Positions 16,568-24,623 of a stretch of 64,000 bases of DNA are shown here, piece after piece. The notes under the pieces were generated by a model. That model was not told the origin of the DNA. It saw nothing but the letters and a program-made list of their open reading frames with translations, and did not search any database. The first letter of the stretch is position 1. Each line of letters starts with the position of its first letter. Source of the stretch: an uncultured Eubacteriales bacterium. GTDB lineage: Bacteria; Bacillota; Clostridia; Oscillospirales; Acutalibacteraceae. The stretch covers positions 62,001-126,000 of the forward strand of contig CAKSHM010000003.1 of the NCBI GenBank assembly GCA_934457415.1, read 5' to 3'. The position numbers and the translations under genes are program-made.

Positions 16568-17284
16568 TTATTTTGCGTGTCCGGCACGCCTTTCGCTGTA
16601 ATCAATCGGTATCACCTTTTTGAATACACAGGTATAGCGGCTTGTAAGCTGTCGATCCTCGTGCAAAGATCCGAAAAACCAATGCTTAAAGGTGCAGGAC
16701 CTGCCGATTTCTTCAAAATATCCGTTAAGCTTACTTACATGATCAATATCGCCCTGTCTTAAAAGCATTGCCGATTTAACCAGCGAGGGCGGCTCATGAG
16801 TAATTATGTAATCTACATGGCAGCCTGCGTCGTCAAGCGCTTTTGCACCGTCGGCAAGCTCCTCGGCGGTAGGCTCCTCGTCTCTCCACCAAAGATTGTT
16901 TTCAATTCTCATATCCCTGTCCTCACTCTCGCCGCCGCCGAAAGTAAAGACCGAATTGCCTTCGATATCAAAAATCTGTCCTCGCATAAGGTGAAGAAGA
17001 TTTCCCTTTATTCTGTGGACCTTTCCGCCTTTCCAGACAGTTACTCTCGAGCGGTTGATAGTATCCATATCGTCATGCGTGCCCTCAACAAAAGCGGTTA
17101 CAAATTTTCTTTTTGAAAAGAAATCCACTACCTGCTTTTGGGTTTTCGACCCGTCAAAAATATATCCGAAGTCTCCGCAGACTATTAAAATATCGCCCTT
17201 TTTAAGCTTTCTGAATTCACGGTCATAAAGCCGCTCAAGACAGCCGTGCATATCACCGGTAACATAAATCAAGCGCTTATTCAA
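16568..17284 (-). CDS. Calcineurin-like metallophosphoesterase
   Basis: About 238 residues. The metal-site motifs GDMHG, GDFGYIF, EGTHDD, THEPPS and a late GSLH are in the usual order for the two-metal phosphoesterase fold. GGKVHRI and FTFGGGES also match a common Clostridia family of unknown substrate. The third motif is GTHD where nearly all relatives have GNHD/E, so the catalytic asparagine position is a threonine. The start is probably the TTG at 17284, but the ribosome binding site is unclear and the TTG four codons later is possible. Confidence 0.8.
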   Translation of the reverse strand: MNKRLIYVTGDMHGCLERLYDREFRKLKKGDILIVCGDFGYIFDGSKTQKQVVDFFSKRKFVTAFVEGTHDDMDTINRSRVTVWKGGKVHRIKGNLLHLMRGQIFDIEGNSVFTFGGGESEDRDMRIENNLWWRDEEPTAEELADGAKALDDAGCHVDYIITHEPPSLVKSAMLLRQGDIDHVSKLNGYFEEIGRSCTFKHWFFGSLHEDRQLTSRYTCVFKKVIPIDYSERRAGHAK

Positions 17285-17361
17285 CCTTTCTGATTTTACC
17301 TCTTTATTTTCGTCAAAAACTATTGTATAATATATTGTATCATATTTACAGGGAGATTTCC

Positions 17362-18708
17362 ATGAAAAAAAGAATTTTTTCCTTAATCTTTTGTCTTTTT
17401 ATAGTTCTCGGCACTTCGATTACCGCATTTGCTTATGACCCGACAGGCTTTGAGATAAATGCAAAGCAGGCAATGCTTGTGTCTTTGGATACCGACAGGG
17501 TGCTTTACAAAAAGAACGAAACGGCAAAGGTTTACCCTGCATCCATAACTAAAATTATGACGGTTACTCTAATGCTTGAAAGCGAAAAGTACGACCCTGA
17601 CGCCAAAATTGCGATGACTCAGGAAATTCTCAAGCTTATAAGCGGAACAGGAAGCGCGGTTTCCGGACTTAAAGCAGGAGAAGAGGTCACTCAGCTTGAT
17701 ATGGTTTACTATGTTCTGATGTCCTCCTACGGAGACTGCGCATATCTTGCCGCTCAGTTTTACGGCGGCTCGGTGGACGGCTTTGTTGAAATGATGAATA
17801 ACAAGGCAAAGGAGTTAAATCTTACAGGCACTCATTACACAAACCCTGTCGGTCTGCATGACGATAATCATTACACCACCCCCTCCGACACCTATATTCT
17901 TACAAAATACGCACTTAAAAACGAAACTTTCAAATCTGTTTGCGAAAGTTCAAGATACACGGTGCCTGCGACAAATATGTCACCTCAAAGAACACTTTCG
18001 ACCACAAATTTTCTGCAGGATAACACCACAAATTATTATTACATGTATGCCAAAGGAGTAAAAACAGGTTTTACCGACGAGGCAGGAAGATGTCTTGTAA
18101 GCACGGCTTCATACAACGGATATAACTACATGTGTCTGCTATTCGGCTGTACCAATTCAAAAGAACGCAGATATGAATTTATAGACAGCAAAAATCTTTA
18201 CAGATGGGCTTTCAATAATTTTTCATTCAAGCAGGCGGCAAGCACGCAGTCACCCGTATGCGAATTACCTGTCAATCTTTCATTCGACACCGATTTTATT
18301 AAGCTTTATGTCGAAAAGGATTTTGTCGCCATTTTACCGAAAGAGGCGGATGAATCCACCATTACCGTAAAACCGGATTTCAAGGGCAAAAACAGCATAG
18401 ACGCACCGATTAAAAAAGGACAGGTCATAGCGACTGCAGATGTAATATACGCCGAAGAGGTTATAGGTACAGTCAATCTCGTAGCACAGGAAAACGTTAA
18501 GAAAAGCGCTTTGCTGACATTCTGGAGGAGTGTTAAAAAGTTCTTTTCCTCCGTTTATATGAAAATTATTTATATCTTAATAGGTGTTGCTGTTTTAATC
18601 TTTATAATCCTAATAATCAGGTTAAACATCGGACGCTCGAAAAAGCGACGTGTTAAATATATTCCATACAACGAAAGGAAAGACAACGACAATGAAAACC
18701 ATTTCTAA
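17362..18708 (+). CDS. D-alanyl-D-alanine carboxypeptidase (PBP5/DacF type)
   Basis: 448 residues. A signal peptide (1-24, ending AFA) is followed by the serine peptidase domain with SxxK as SITK (S61, K64) and KTG at 234-236, a beta-rich C-terminal domain, and a C-terminal membrane helix with a basic cytoplasmic tail. It trims terminal D-Ala from peptidoglycan stems. The SxN motif position reads S122-Y-G instead of S-x-N, which is worth checking. I start at the ATG at 17362 with GGGAG upstream; the open frame begins 13 codons earlier without a site. It overlaps the cyclophilin gene by 17 bases. Confidence 0.9.
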   Translation: MKKRIFSLIFCLFIVLGTSITAFAYDPTGFEINAKQAMLVSLDTDRVLYKKNETAKVYPASITKIMTVTLMLESEKYDPDAKIAMTQEILKLISGTGSAVSGLKAGEEVTQLDMVYYVLMSSYGDCAYLAAQFYGGSVDGFVEMMNNKAKELNLTGTHYTNPVGLHDDNHYTTPSDTYILTKYALKNETFKSVCESSRYTVPATNMSPQRTLSTTNFLQDNTTNYYYMYAKGVKTGFTDEAGRCLVSTASYNGYNYMCLLFGCTNSKERRYEFIDSKNLYRWAFNNFSFKQAASTQSPVCELPVNLSFDTDFIKLYVEKDFVAILPKEADESTITVKPDFKGKNSIDAPIKKGQVIATADVIYAEEVIGTVNLVAQENVKKSALLTFWRSVKKFFSSVYMKIIYILIGVAVLIFIILIIRLNIGRSKKRRVKYIPYNERKDNDNENHF

Positions 18709-19303
18709 ACTTACAGCGCTTTTTATCTGCCTTGCAATAATATTTACCTTTGCGGGCTGCGGAAAAGACAGTGCAGACACGCAAGGATCTTCAGACGAGT
18801 ACACAGTAACTCACACCGCCGAAATAACAGTTAAAGACAAGGGAACAATAAAGCTTGAGCTTTACGGAAGCCTTGCGCCTAAAACCGTTAAAAATTTCAA
18901 GGAGCTTGCCGATTCGGGCTTTTATAACGGGCTTACTTTCCACCGAATTATATCTGGCTTTATGATTCAGGGCGGAGACCCCAACGGTGACGGTACGGGC
19001 GGCAGCAAAAAAACAATTACAGGTGAATTCACCGCCAATGGATTTGTAAATAATCTGTCACACGAAAGAGGAGTTATCTCAATGGCACGCTCTTCCGACC
19101 CCGACAGCGCCTCCTCGCAGTTTTTCATTATGCACCAAACCACAACCTCGCTCGACGGCCAGTATGCCGCTTTCGGAAAAGTTACAAGCGGAATGGATAT
19201 AGTTGACGATATTGCGAAAAATACACCTGTTACCGATGACAACGGAACGGTTTTAAAAGAAAATCAGCCTGTTATCGAAAGCATAACCGTAAAAGAAAAA
19301 TAA
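18692..19303 (+). CDS. Lipoprotein peptidyl-prolyl cis-trans isomerase, cyclophilin type
   Basis: 203 residues. The signal peptide ends in the lipobox FTFAGC, so it should be anchored outside the membrane. The cyclophilin domain has the catalytic FHRIISGFMIQGGDP (active-site Arg) and SSQFFIMH. It speeds proline isomerisation in secreted proteins. The ATG at 18692 has GAAAGGAAAG upstream and lies inside the end of the carboxypeptidase gene, so the two are coupled. A terminator follows at 19429-19465 after a palindromic repeat region. Confidence 0.92.
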   Translation: MKTISKLTALFICLAIIFTFAGCGKDSADTQGSSDEYTVTHTAEITVKDKGTIKLELYGSLAPKTVKNFKELADSGFYNGLTFHRIISGFMIQGGDPNGDGTGGSKKTITGEFTANGFVNNLSHERGVISMARSSDPDSASSQFFIMHQTTTSLDGQYAAFGKVTSGMDIVDDIAKNTPVTDDNGTVLKENQPVIESITVKEK

Positions 19304-19329
19304 AAAATTATTTTCGTGACTTTAACCAG

Positions 19330-19420
19330 ATGTTAGACTTAAATGAATTTTTATTTAATTTCCGTGCCGTAAGGCACACATTCGTCTAATGTCTAAAATC
19401 TAATATCTAATATCTAACAT
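19330..19420. repeat. Possible palindromic miniature repeat element
   Basis: Noncoding AT-rich stretch between convergent genes. ATGTTAGA (19330-19337) is mirrored by TCTAACAT (19413-19420); the middle is a GTGCC-GTAA-GGCAC hairpin (19364-19377) and the right side has the tandem words ATCTAAT, ATCTAAT, ATCTAAC. The layout resembles a REP or MITE-like element, but only one copy is in this window. Confidence 0.4.
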
Positions 19421-19428
19421 ATAAAACC

Positions 19429-19465
19429 GCGCCCCTATGCTTTCGGCATAGGGGCGCATTTTTTT
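19429..19465. terminator. Terminator between the cyclophilin and cohesin-protein genes
   Basis: Perfect 12-pair stem GCGCCCCTATGC / GCATAGGGGCGC (19429-19440 with 19446-19457), then a run of seven T on the plus strand. It can serve both convergent genes. Confidence 0.85.
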
Positions 19466-19471
19466 ACTGTT

Positions 19472-20980
19472 TTACTGTTCGGGGAAATCGTTTTGATCGG
19501 ACAAAGTATCATCGCCGACAAAATTAAGTCCGTCTGTTATTTCTTCGTTTATAAACAAGCCCTCCGAATCGTCTTCAAAATCGGCAAAGCTGTTTCTTCT
19601 CTTTCTTGAAACAAGTCTTACAATAAGAAGTATTATAAGAACTACAATGCAGACTGCTGCAAGCAGAAGGAATACTACTATCAGCTTTGCAGAGGAAGAA
19701 AGCTTTAAAAACTTATCAAAAATTCCGCTCTTAGTTTCATTGACCGCCTTAACCTCGCCGGTTTCAAAATCGGGCGCTCTCTGCAAAGTCTTTTCCTCAA
19801 AATCATATCTGAAATATGAATTATTTCCGCTGTTATAGCAATAAAGAATAAAGAAATCAACCATTTTATCTGAAGTGAACTGCATTGCCTTGGCTTTAAC
19901 TCCGTTTATTTCAACCTCGGTTTTTTTAAATCCCTCAGGCACCGTTTTAGGCGACTCCTCGATAATATAAAGCTTATTATTTGATATTATATACGGCGTA
20001 ACCGTATAATTTTCCTCATTTTTAATATAAAGGACATTTGTCTTCTGCTCGTCCTCATCGGCTGTAAGATAGCATAAGGTGTATTTACCTGCTTCGTCCG
20101 AAAGGCAGGGAATTTTTGTGTCTTTTCTGGTAAACTCGCCGACCGTAAATCCGCCGAAAGCCGTATATGCGGCTGCGTCAGAAACCAAATGATAGTCTTT
20201 GCCGTCTATTTCAACCAGAAGCGGATCGCTGTCGCGAAGCTGCTGTTCATAAGCCTTCGTTTCTTCCTCGGTCATTCTTTTTATTTTAACAGTATATGAT
20301 TTTTTAGCCGTGCCGTTAGCAGCGGTGACTGTAAGAGTCACGGAATTTTCTCCTACCTTGAGTTTCACCGTGCCTGCTCCCGCAACGGTAGCGCCGGCAT
20401 CCGCAACGCCTGCCTTTACCAAAACCGAATCAACGGGATTTTTAACAAAAGCGGTATAAGAGGTAGTATTCGGATTGAAAGCAGGCGAAAGCGCCGCTCC
20501 GCTAACCGTTAGAGAAGAAAGTGTTGCGTTTTCAGACCTTGATACATTAACAGAAACCGATGAAGAAGCCGACATTCTCGTTCCTGCAATATTAACACCT
20601 GTTACGGAAGCGCTGACAGAGCCGTCGCCGTTTGCAATTGCGATAAATTTAACCGTATATGTAGCGGTTTTTGAAGTTCCGTTAAATCCGGTATCTATTA
20701 TTTTAACCGCGCCGTTTCCTACAGCTGCGTCTCCGCCAGTAGAAGAGGAATATTTAAGCACTCCTGTAGAAAATTTTATATTTGCCTCCGCGGCGCCTAT
20801 TGCGTCGGACGCGGTATATTTAACGGTGACAGTAACGGTATTACCGACGCGGAATTTTCCGCCGTTATTTATTCCGAGCGAAACCGAAGCCGTTGCGGCG
20901 GAAGCCGAAAAACAGAAAGTTAATACGGCAACGGTTACTGCCAAAAGCCATGAGGCTATAATTTTAAAAGTTTTTTTCAT
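19472..20980 (-). CDS. Membrane-anchored protein with cohesin-like and cadherin-like domains
   Basis: 502 residues. A signal peptide (1-28) leads into a cohesin-like beta sandwich (about 30-148, with FRVGNTVTVTVKYTAS and the repeated VSVSL/VTVS strands), then a cadherin-like beta-sandwich (about 150-235, LSSLTVSGAALSPAF). An unrecognised domain (240-420), one membrane helix (about 432-456) and an acidic cytoplasmic tail follow. Cohesins bind dockerins in cellulosome-type complexes. The adjacent upstream gene encodes a dockerin protein, so this may be its membrane anchor. The gap between the two genes is 18 bases. Confidence 0.75.
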   Translation of the reverse strand: MKKTFKIIASWLLAVTVAVLTFCFSASAATASVSLGINNGGKFRVGNTVTVTVKYTASDAIGAAEANIKFSTGVLKYSSSTGGDAAVGNGAVKIIDTGFNGTSKTATYTVKFIAIANGDGSVSASVTGVNIAGTRMSASSSVSVNVSRSENATLSSLTVSGAALSPAFNPNTTSYTAFVKNPVDSVLVKAGVADAGATVAGAGTVKLKVGENSVTLTVTAANGTAKKSYTVKIKRMTEEETKAYEQQLRDSDPLLVEIDGKDYHLVSDAAAYTAFGGFTVGEFTRKDTKIPCLSDEAGKYTLCYLTADEDEQKTNVLYIKNEENYTVTPYIISNNKLYIIEESPKTVPEGFKKTEVEINGVKAKAMQFTSDKMVDFFILYCYNSGNNSYFRYDFEEKTLQRAPDFETGEVKAVNETKSGIFDKFLKLSSSAKLIVVFLLLAAVCIVVLIILLIVRLVSRKRRNSFADFEDDSEGLFINEEITDGLNFVGDDTLSDQNDFPEQ

Positions 20981-20998
20981 ACTGAAAGCTCCTTTTAT

Positions 20999-22528
20999 TT
21001 ATAAAGATGGTCTCTTACCCAAAAGATAGAATCTGACTGCCGCAAGATCGACAACATCTATAACCCCGTCCTTATTTATATCGGCGCGATTAAAAGCCGC
21101 ACCGCTCAGCTGCTGTCTGCCGAGCGCATGGAAACTCATTGCCGCAAGGTCGACTATATCTATAGCTCCGTCTCCGTTGACATCGCCGGTAGTTCCCGAC
21201 GGTGGGGGTGTCGGATCGGGAGCAGGTGTAGGATCGGGTGTTGGAGCGGGGTCGGGATTACTGCTTTGGTCGGGTTTTATGGAAACAGTCTCGGGAATAG
21301 AGGTATAAACCGGAATTTTAAATGTTAAAGCAAGAGAATAATTGCTTAAAAAAGGCTTTGAGAAATTGTAGGCGTTATTCTTGGCATCCCAAAGACTTGT
21401 TGCATATTGATGCTGATAATAAGGAGCGCTTACAACATTAAAATTTGTATAGTAATATGTATCCTGTCCTCTTTCAATGTATCCTCTCTTATAAGACTCG
21501 GCGCCTCCTAAAATTGAAGCCCGTCTCGAAAACCATTCATTTTTTTCTGCATATTTCAAACCGCTTCTTACAACATCTTCCTGTGTAGTACCTGAAGCTC
21601 CGAAATTAAAGAAATTATAACAATTCTCATATCCGGGAACCGTTCCGCTTATAAGCCTGCTGTTTCCTTCTTTTCCTTGCTCAGAAATAATTTTGCCGGC
21701 AATAATACAAGGGCTTACAAGGGTATTTTCAGAAGCGTAAATAATATCTTCTATATAAGCATTTTGATTTCCGTCATATCCCTTTTCTAAAAATGTTCCT
21801 TTTACTACCGTTTTCACAAAATCAACAGTATGCAAATTCGGGTCATATCCTTGCTGAGCAAACATATAAATATCCGTGCCCGATAAGAAATTTCTCGGGT
21901 CCATAAAATATGCAATGCCGGTTCTTGAAGCATAACGCCAATTACCGTCCACAAGTTTTCTTGAACCGTCCGGATTAAATGCCGAGGGCAAAGAAGAATA
22001 CCATCTTTCGTCCCCATTAACCGGTTTACCGATAGGAGCAACTTTTAAATTGCCGTAATATTCGGAATTTACTGCATCATCAAAAGACATTTTAAGCTTA
22101 TCGGGAATGAATTTATAATTAGGGTAAATATTATGAAGAACCCTTAAATACGGCTTATAGCTTTCGGGGAACTGTGCAAGCAGGGTTTCAAAATCCCCGT
22201 CAACGGTTTTAAGTCTGATATAATACCCGTAAATATAGCCCTCCTGACCGTTATACCTTACCTTATACCAATCGGTACCGTGGCCCGCTTCTGTTGAAGG
22301 TTCATTGCCTGTTACCTTTTCAAGAATTTCAACCTCGTCGCCGGAATTAAGTCTTAAATAAACCTTAGTGCCCGGATTTGTATCGGGAGCGCTTCTTAAA
22401 GCAACGCTGACGCCTGTTACAATTCCTATCGAACTCTGAGCCGAAACAAAATTATTGGTGCAAAAAAGGGCGGCGACAACCGTCAAAACAGCAAGAAGCA
22501 TACTTAAAATTCTTTTTTGTTTCGACAT
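20999..22528 (-). CDS. Dockerin-bearing cell-wall hydrolase (SH3 plus GH73-like glucosaminidase)
   Basis: 509 residues. Signal peptide, an SH3-type cell-wall domain (SVALRSAPDTNPGTKVYLRL to WYKVRY), then a glucosaminidase-like catalytic region with a candidate acid glutamate in IISEQGKEG and the YNFFNFGA segment. A Pro-Asp-Thr linker precedes a type I dockerin with two calcium-binding repeats, GDVNGDGAIDIVDLAAMSF and ADINKDGVIDVVDLAAVRF. It probably cuts peptidoglycan glycan strands. The ATG at 22528 has AAGGTGGGA upstream; residues upstream of it in the open frame are not used. The promoter is at 22563-22591. Confidence 0.82.
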   Translation of the reverse strand: MSKQKRILSMLLAVLTVVAALFCTNNFVSAQSSIGIVTGVSVALRSAPDTNPGTKVYLRLNSGDEVEILEKVTGNEPSTEAGHGTDWYKVRYNGQEGYIYGYYIRLKTVDGDFETLLAQFPESYKPYLRVLHNIYPNYKFIPDKLKMSFDDAVNSEYYGNLKVAPIGKPVNGDERWYSSLPSAFNPDGSRKLVDGNWRYASRTGIAYFMDPRNFLSGTDIYMFAQQGYDPNLHTVDFVKTVVKGTFLEKGYDGNQNAYIEDIIYASENTLVSPCIIAGKIISEQGKEGNSRLISGTVPGYENCYNFFNFGASGTTQEDVVRSGLKYAEKNEWFSRRASILGGAESYKRGYIERGQDTYYYTNFNVVSAPYYQHQYATSLWDAKNNAYNFSKPFLSNYSLALTFKIPVYTSIPETVSIKPDQSSNPDPAPTPDPTPAPDPTPPPSGTTGDVNGDGAIDIVDLAAMSFHALGRQQLSGAAFNRADINKDGVIDVVDLAAVRFYLLGKRPSL

Positions 22529-22562
22529 ATTATCCCACCTTTTGATATAGTAATACATTTTT

Positions 22563-22591
22563 ATTATAAACCCTGTTCGTTCTACTGTCAA
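22563..22591 (-). promoter_or_regulatory. Consensus promoter of the dockerin/cohesin operon
   Basis: TTGACA (22586-22591), 17 bases, TATAAT (22563-22568) on the reverse strand, 34 bases before the hydrolase start. Confidence 0.8.
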
Positions 22592-22690
22592 CACCTAATA
22601 TGTTACATATTATGGTATTAGATAGAACACTCAATGAGAAAAAACTCAAAGAGTCTGCTTTATCAAAATTAAAATACGGAGGAAGATAAA

Positions 22691-23548
22691 ATGGCAATAT
22701 TTACCAATCAGGCGACCATGACTTATAACGGCCGCACGGTGAATTCAAATATCGCAACGGGAAACCTTTTAGAGACACTGACAATGACAAAAACACCTGT
22801 TTCGGCGAGCTATGCGGCGGGTGATAATGTAACCTATGTTATAAATCTTATAAATTCGGGAACAACCGCTTTAAACGGAATAACAGTTACCGATAATCTC
22901 GGCTCTTATCAGACCGCAGGAGGCACAACGGTTTATCCTTTGACCTATGAGGCAAATTCGCTCAAATATTATATCAACGGCGTTTTACAGGCCGCTCCTA
23001 CAGTAACCGCAGGTCCGCCGCTTTCGATAACAGGCTTAAACATTCCTGCGGGCTCTAATGCGGCTATAGTTTACAATGCTGCCGCAAATGAATTTGCTCC
23101 ATTAACTGCGGAATCGACAATTCAAAATACCGTTACCGCAACAGGCGCGGGACTTGGTACTCCGATAACTGCCGAATCAACCGTTGCAGCTTCGGCTCAG
23201 CCGGAGCTTAACATTATAAAGGCTATAAGTCCCGCAAATGTTACGCAGAACAGTCAGGTAACCTATACCTTTACAATTCAGAACACCGGCAGCACCGCCG
23301 CAGTTGCCGCGGACAATGTAATAATAACAGACACTTTCAATCCCATTCTTTCGGATATTGCGGTCACTTTCAACTCTACCGCATGGACCTCTCCCGCAAA
23401 TTACACCTATAATGCCGCAACAGGTCTGTTTACAACTGCCGCGGGACAAATCACCGTTCCGGCAGCAACCTATACCCAAAACCCGACTACGGGCGTAATA
23501 ACCGCAGTTCCCGGAGAAAGCGTTCTTACGGTCACAGGCACTATCTGA
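22691..23548 (+). CDS. DUF11-repeat protein without signal peptide
   Basis: 285 residues, low in Cys and Lys and rich in Thr, Ala and Asn. Two DUF11-type beta-sandwich repeats can be seen, each opening with an MTKTPVSASYAAGDNVTYV- or IIKAISPANVTQNSQVTYT-like strand. DUF11 repeats usually occur in exported surface proteins, yet this protein starts MAIFTNQATMTYNGR with no signal peptide, membrane helix or sorting motif. GGAGGAAG precedes the ATG. It is divergent from the dockerin gene and ends at a strong hairpin. Function unknown. Confidence 0.8.
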   Translation: MAIFTNQATMTYNGRTVNSNIATGNLLETLTMTKTPVSASYAAGDNVTYVINLINSGTTALNGITVTDNLGSYQTAGGTTVYPLTYEANSLKYYINGVLQAAPTVTAGPPLSITGLNIPAGSNAAIVYNAAANEFAPLTAESTIQNTVTATGAGLGTPITAESTVAASAQPELNIIKAISPANVTQNSQVTYTFTIQNTGSTAAVAADNVIITDTFNPILSDIAVTFNSTAWTSPANYTYNAATGLFTTAAGQITVPAATYTQNPTTGVITAVPGESVLTVTGTI

Positions 23549-23569
23549 TAAAATCTAATGACGGCTTTA

Positions 23570-23604
23570 TAAAAAATGACCCGTGTAGTAAATACACGGG
23601 TCAT
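23570..23604. terminator. Terminator of asnA, shared with the DUF11 gene
   Basis: Perfect 12-pair stem (23576-23587 with 23593-23604). On the reverse strand it runs into TTTTTT, so it is strongest for asnA. Confidence 0.85.
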
Positions 23605-23621
23605 CAACATTTAAATTTCTA

Positions 23622-24611
23622 TTAAAGAAGAACTATTCCCTGTTCCTTACAGCGCTTTATTTCGCTTTCGGGCCAAACGGAAGCATGTACCTCTCCTATA
23701 TGAGCCTTCTGAAGCAGAAGCATACAAAGTCTTGACTGTCCTATCCCTCCGCCTATTGTGTAGGGCAGCTCGCCGTTTACAAGGGCTTTATGGAAAGGAA
23801 GCTTTAATCTGCAAAGCGCATTTTCCTCTTTAAGCTGAGAAATAAGGCTTTCCTTATCAACCCTTATTCCCATTGAGGATAATTCAAACGCAGCGTCGGT
23901 TATGCGGTTATAAACGATTATATCGCCGTTTAACTTCCAATCGTCATAATCGGGGGCTCTGCCGTCATGCTTTTCGCCGTTTTTAAGTCTGCCGCCTATC
24001 TGCGTCAGAAAAACCGCGCCGAATTCCTTTGCGGCTTTATTTTCTCTTTCCTTAGGAGAAAGCTCGGGATATTTTTCCTCAAGTTCAAAGGTTGAAATAA
24101 ATTTTATTTTTCTCGGAAGATAATTATCAAGCTCCGGATACTGTCTTTCGATACCGTCGGCAGTATTTAAAATTGCGGAATAAATGCGGTAGACCGTATC
24201 CTTAAGATAGTCAAAATTCCTGTCTTCTTTTGAAATCACCTTTTCCCAGTCCCATTGGTCGACATAAAGGGAATGGATACTGTCGCAATGCTCGTCTCTG
24301 CGGATAGCATTCATATCGGTATAAAGACCGGTGTGCATTTTAAAACCGTATTTAGCGAGCGCCATTCTTTTCCATTTTGCAAGCGAATGGACAACCTCGA
24401 CTTCCTCGCCGGTTTCCAGGATATCAAATGATACAGGTCTTTCAACGCCGTTTAAATCGTCGTTTAATCCGCTGCCCTTTTTAACGAAAAGCGGAGCGGA
24501 AGCACGGCTTAAATTGAGACCGTCGCAAAGATTTTCTTCAAATCTGTGTCTTAGCGCCCTAATAGCCTTTTGGGTTTCGAGAACAGAAAGCTTAGACTGA
24601 TATTTTTCCAT
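23622..24611 (-). CDS. asnA: Aspartate-ammonia ligase (asparagine synthetase A)
   Basis: 329 residues, full length. AsnA makes asparagine from aspartate, ammonia and ATP and has a class II aminoacyl-tRNA synthetase fold. Diagnostic segments: SVLETQKAIRALRHRFEE, HSLYVDQWDWEKVI and the closing GGGIGQSRLCMLLLQKAHIGEV. It follows asnS with a 12-base gap, so both are under the upstream AAC-type T-box, coupling synthesis and charging of asparagine. Confidence 0.96.
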   Translation of the reverse strand: MEKYQSKLSVLETQKAIRALRHRFEENLCDGLNLSRASAPLFVKKGSGLNDDLNGVERPVSFDILETGEEVEVVHSLAKWKRMALAKYGFKMHTGLYTDMNAIRRDEHCDSIHSLYVDQWDWEKVISKEDRNFDYLKDTVYRIYSAILNTADGIERQYPELDNYLPRKIKFISTFELEEKYPELSPKERENKAAKEFGAVFLTQIGGRLKNGEKHDGRAPDYDDWKLNGDIIVYNRITDAAFELSSMGIRVDKESLISQLKEENALCRLKLPFHKALVNGELPYTIGGGIGQSRLCMLLLQKAHIGEVHASVWPESEIKRCKEQGIVLL

Positions 24612-24623
24612 AAATTCAACCTC

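Noticed and set aside
19381..19424. CRISPR-like array from ATCTAAT repeats
   Set aside because: The repeat unit is only seven bases with no spacers and no cas genes nearby.
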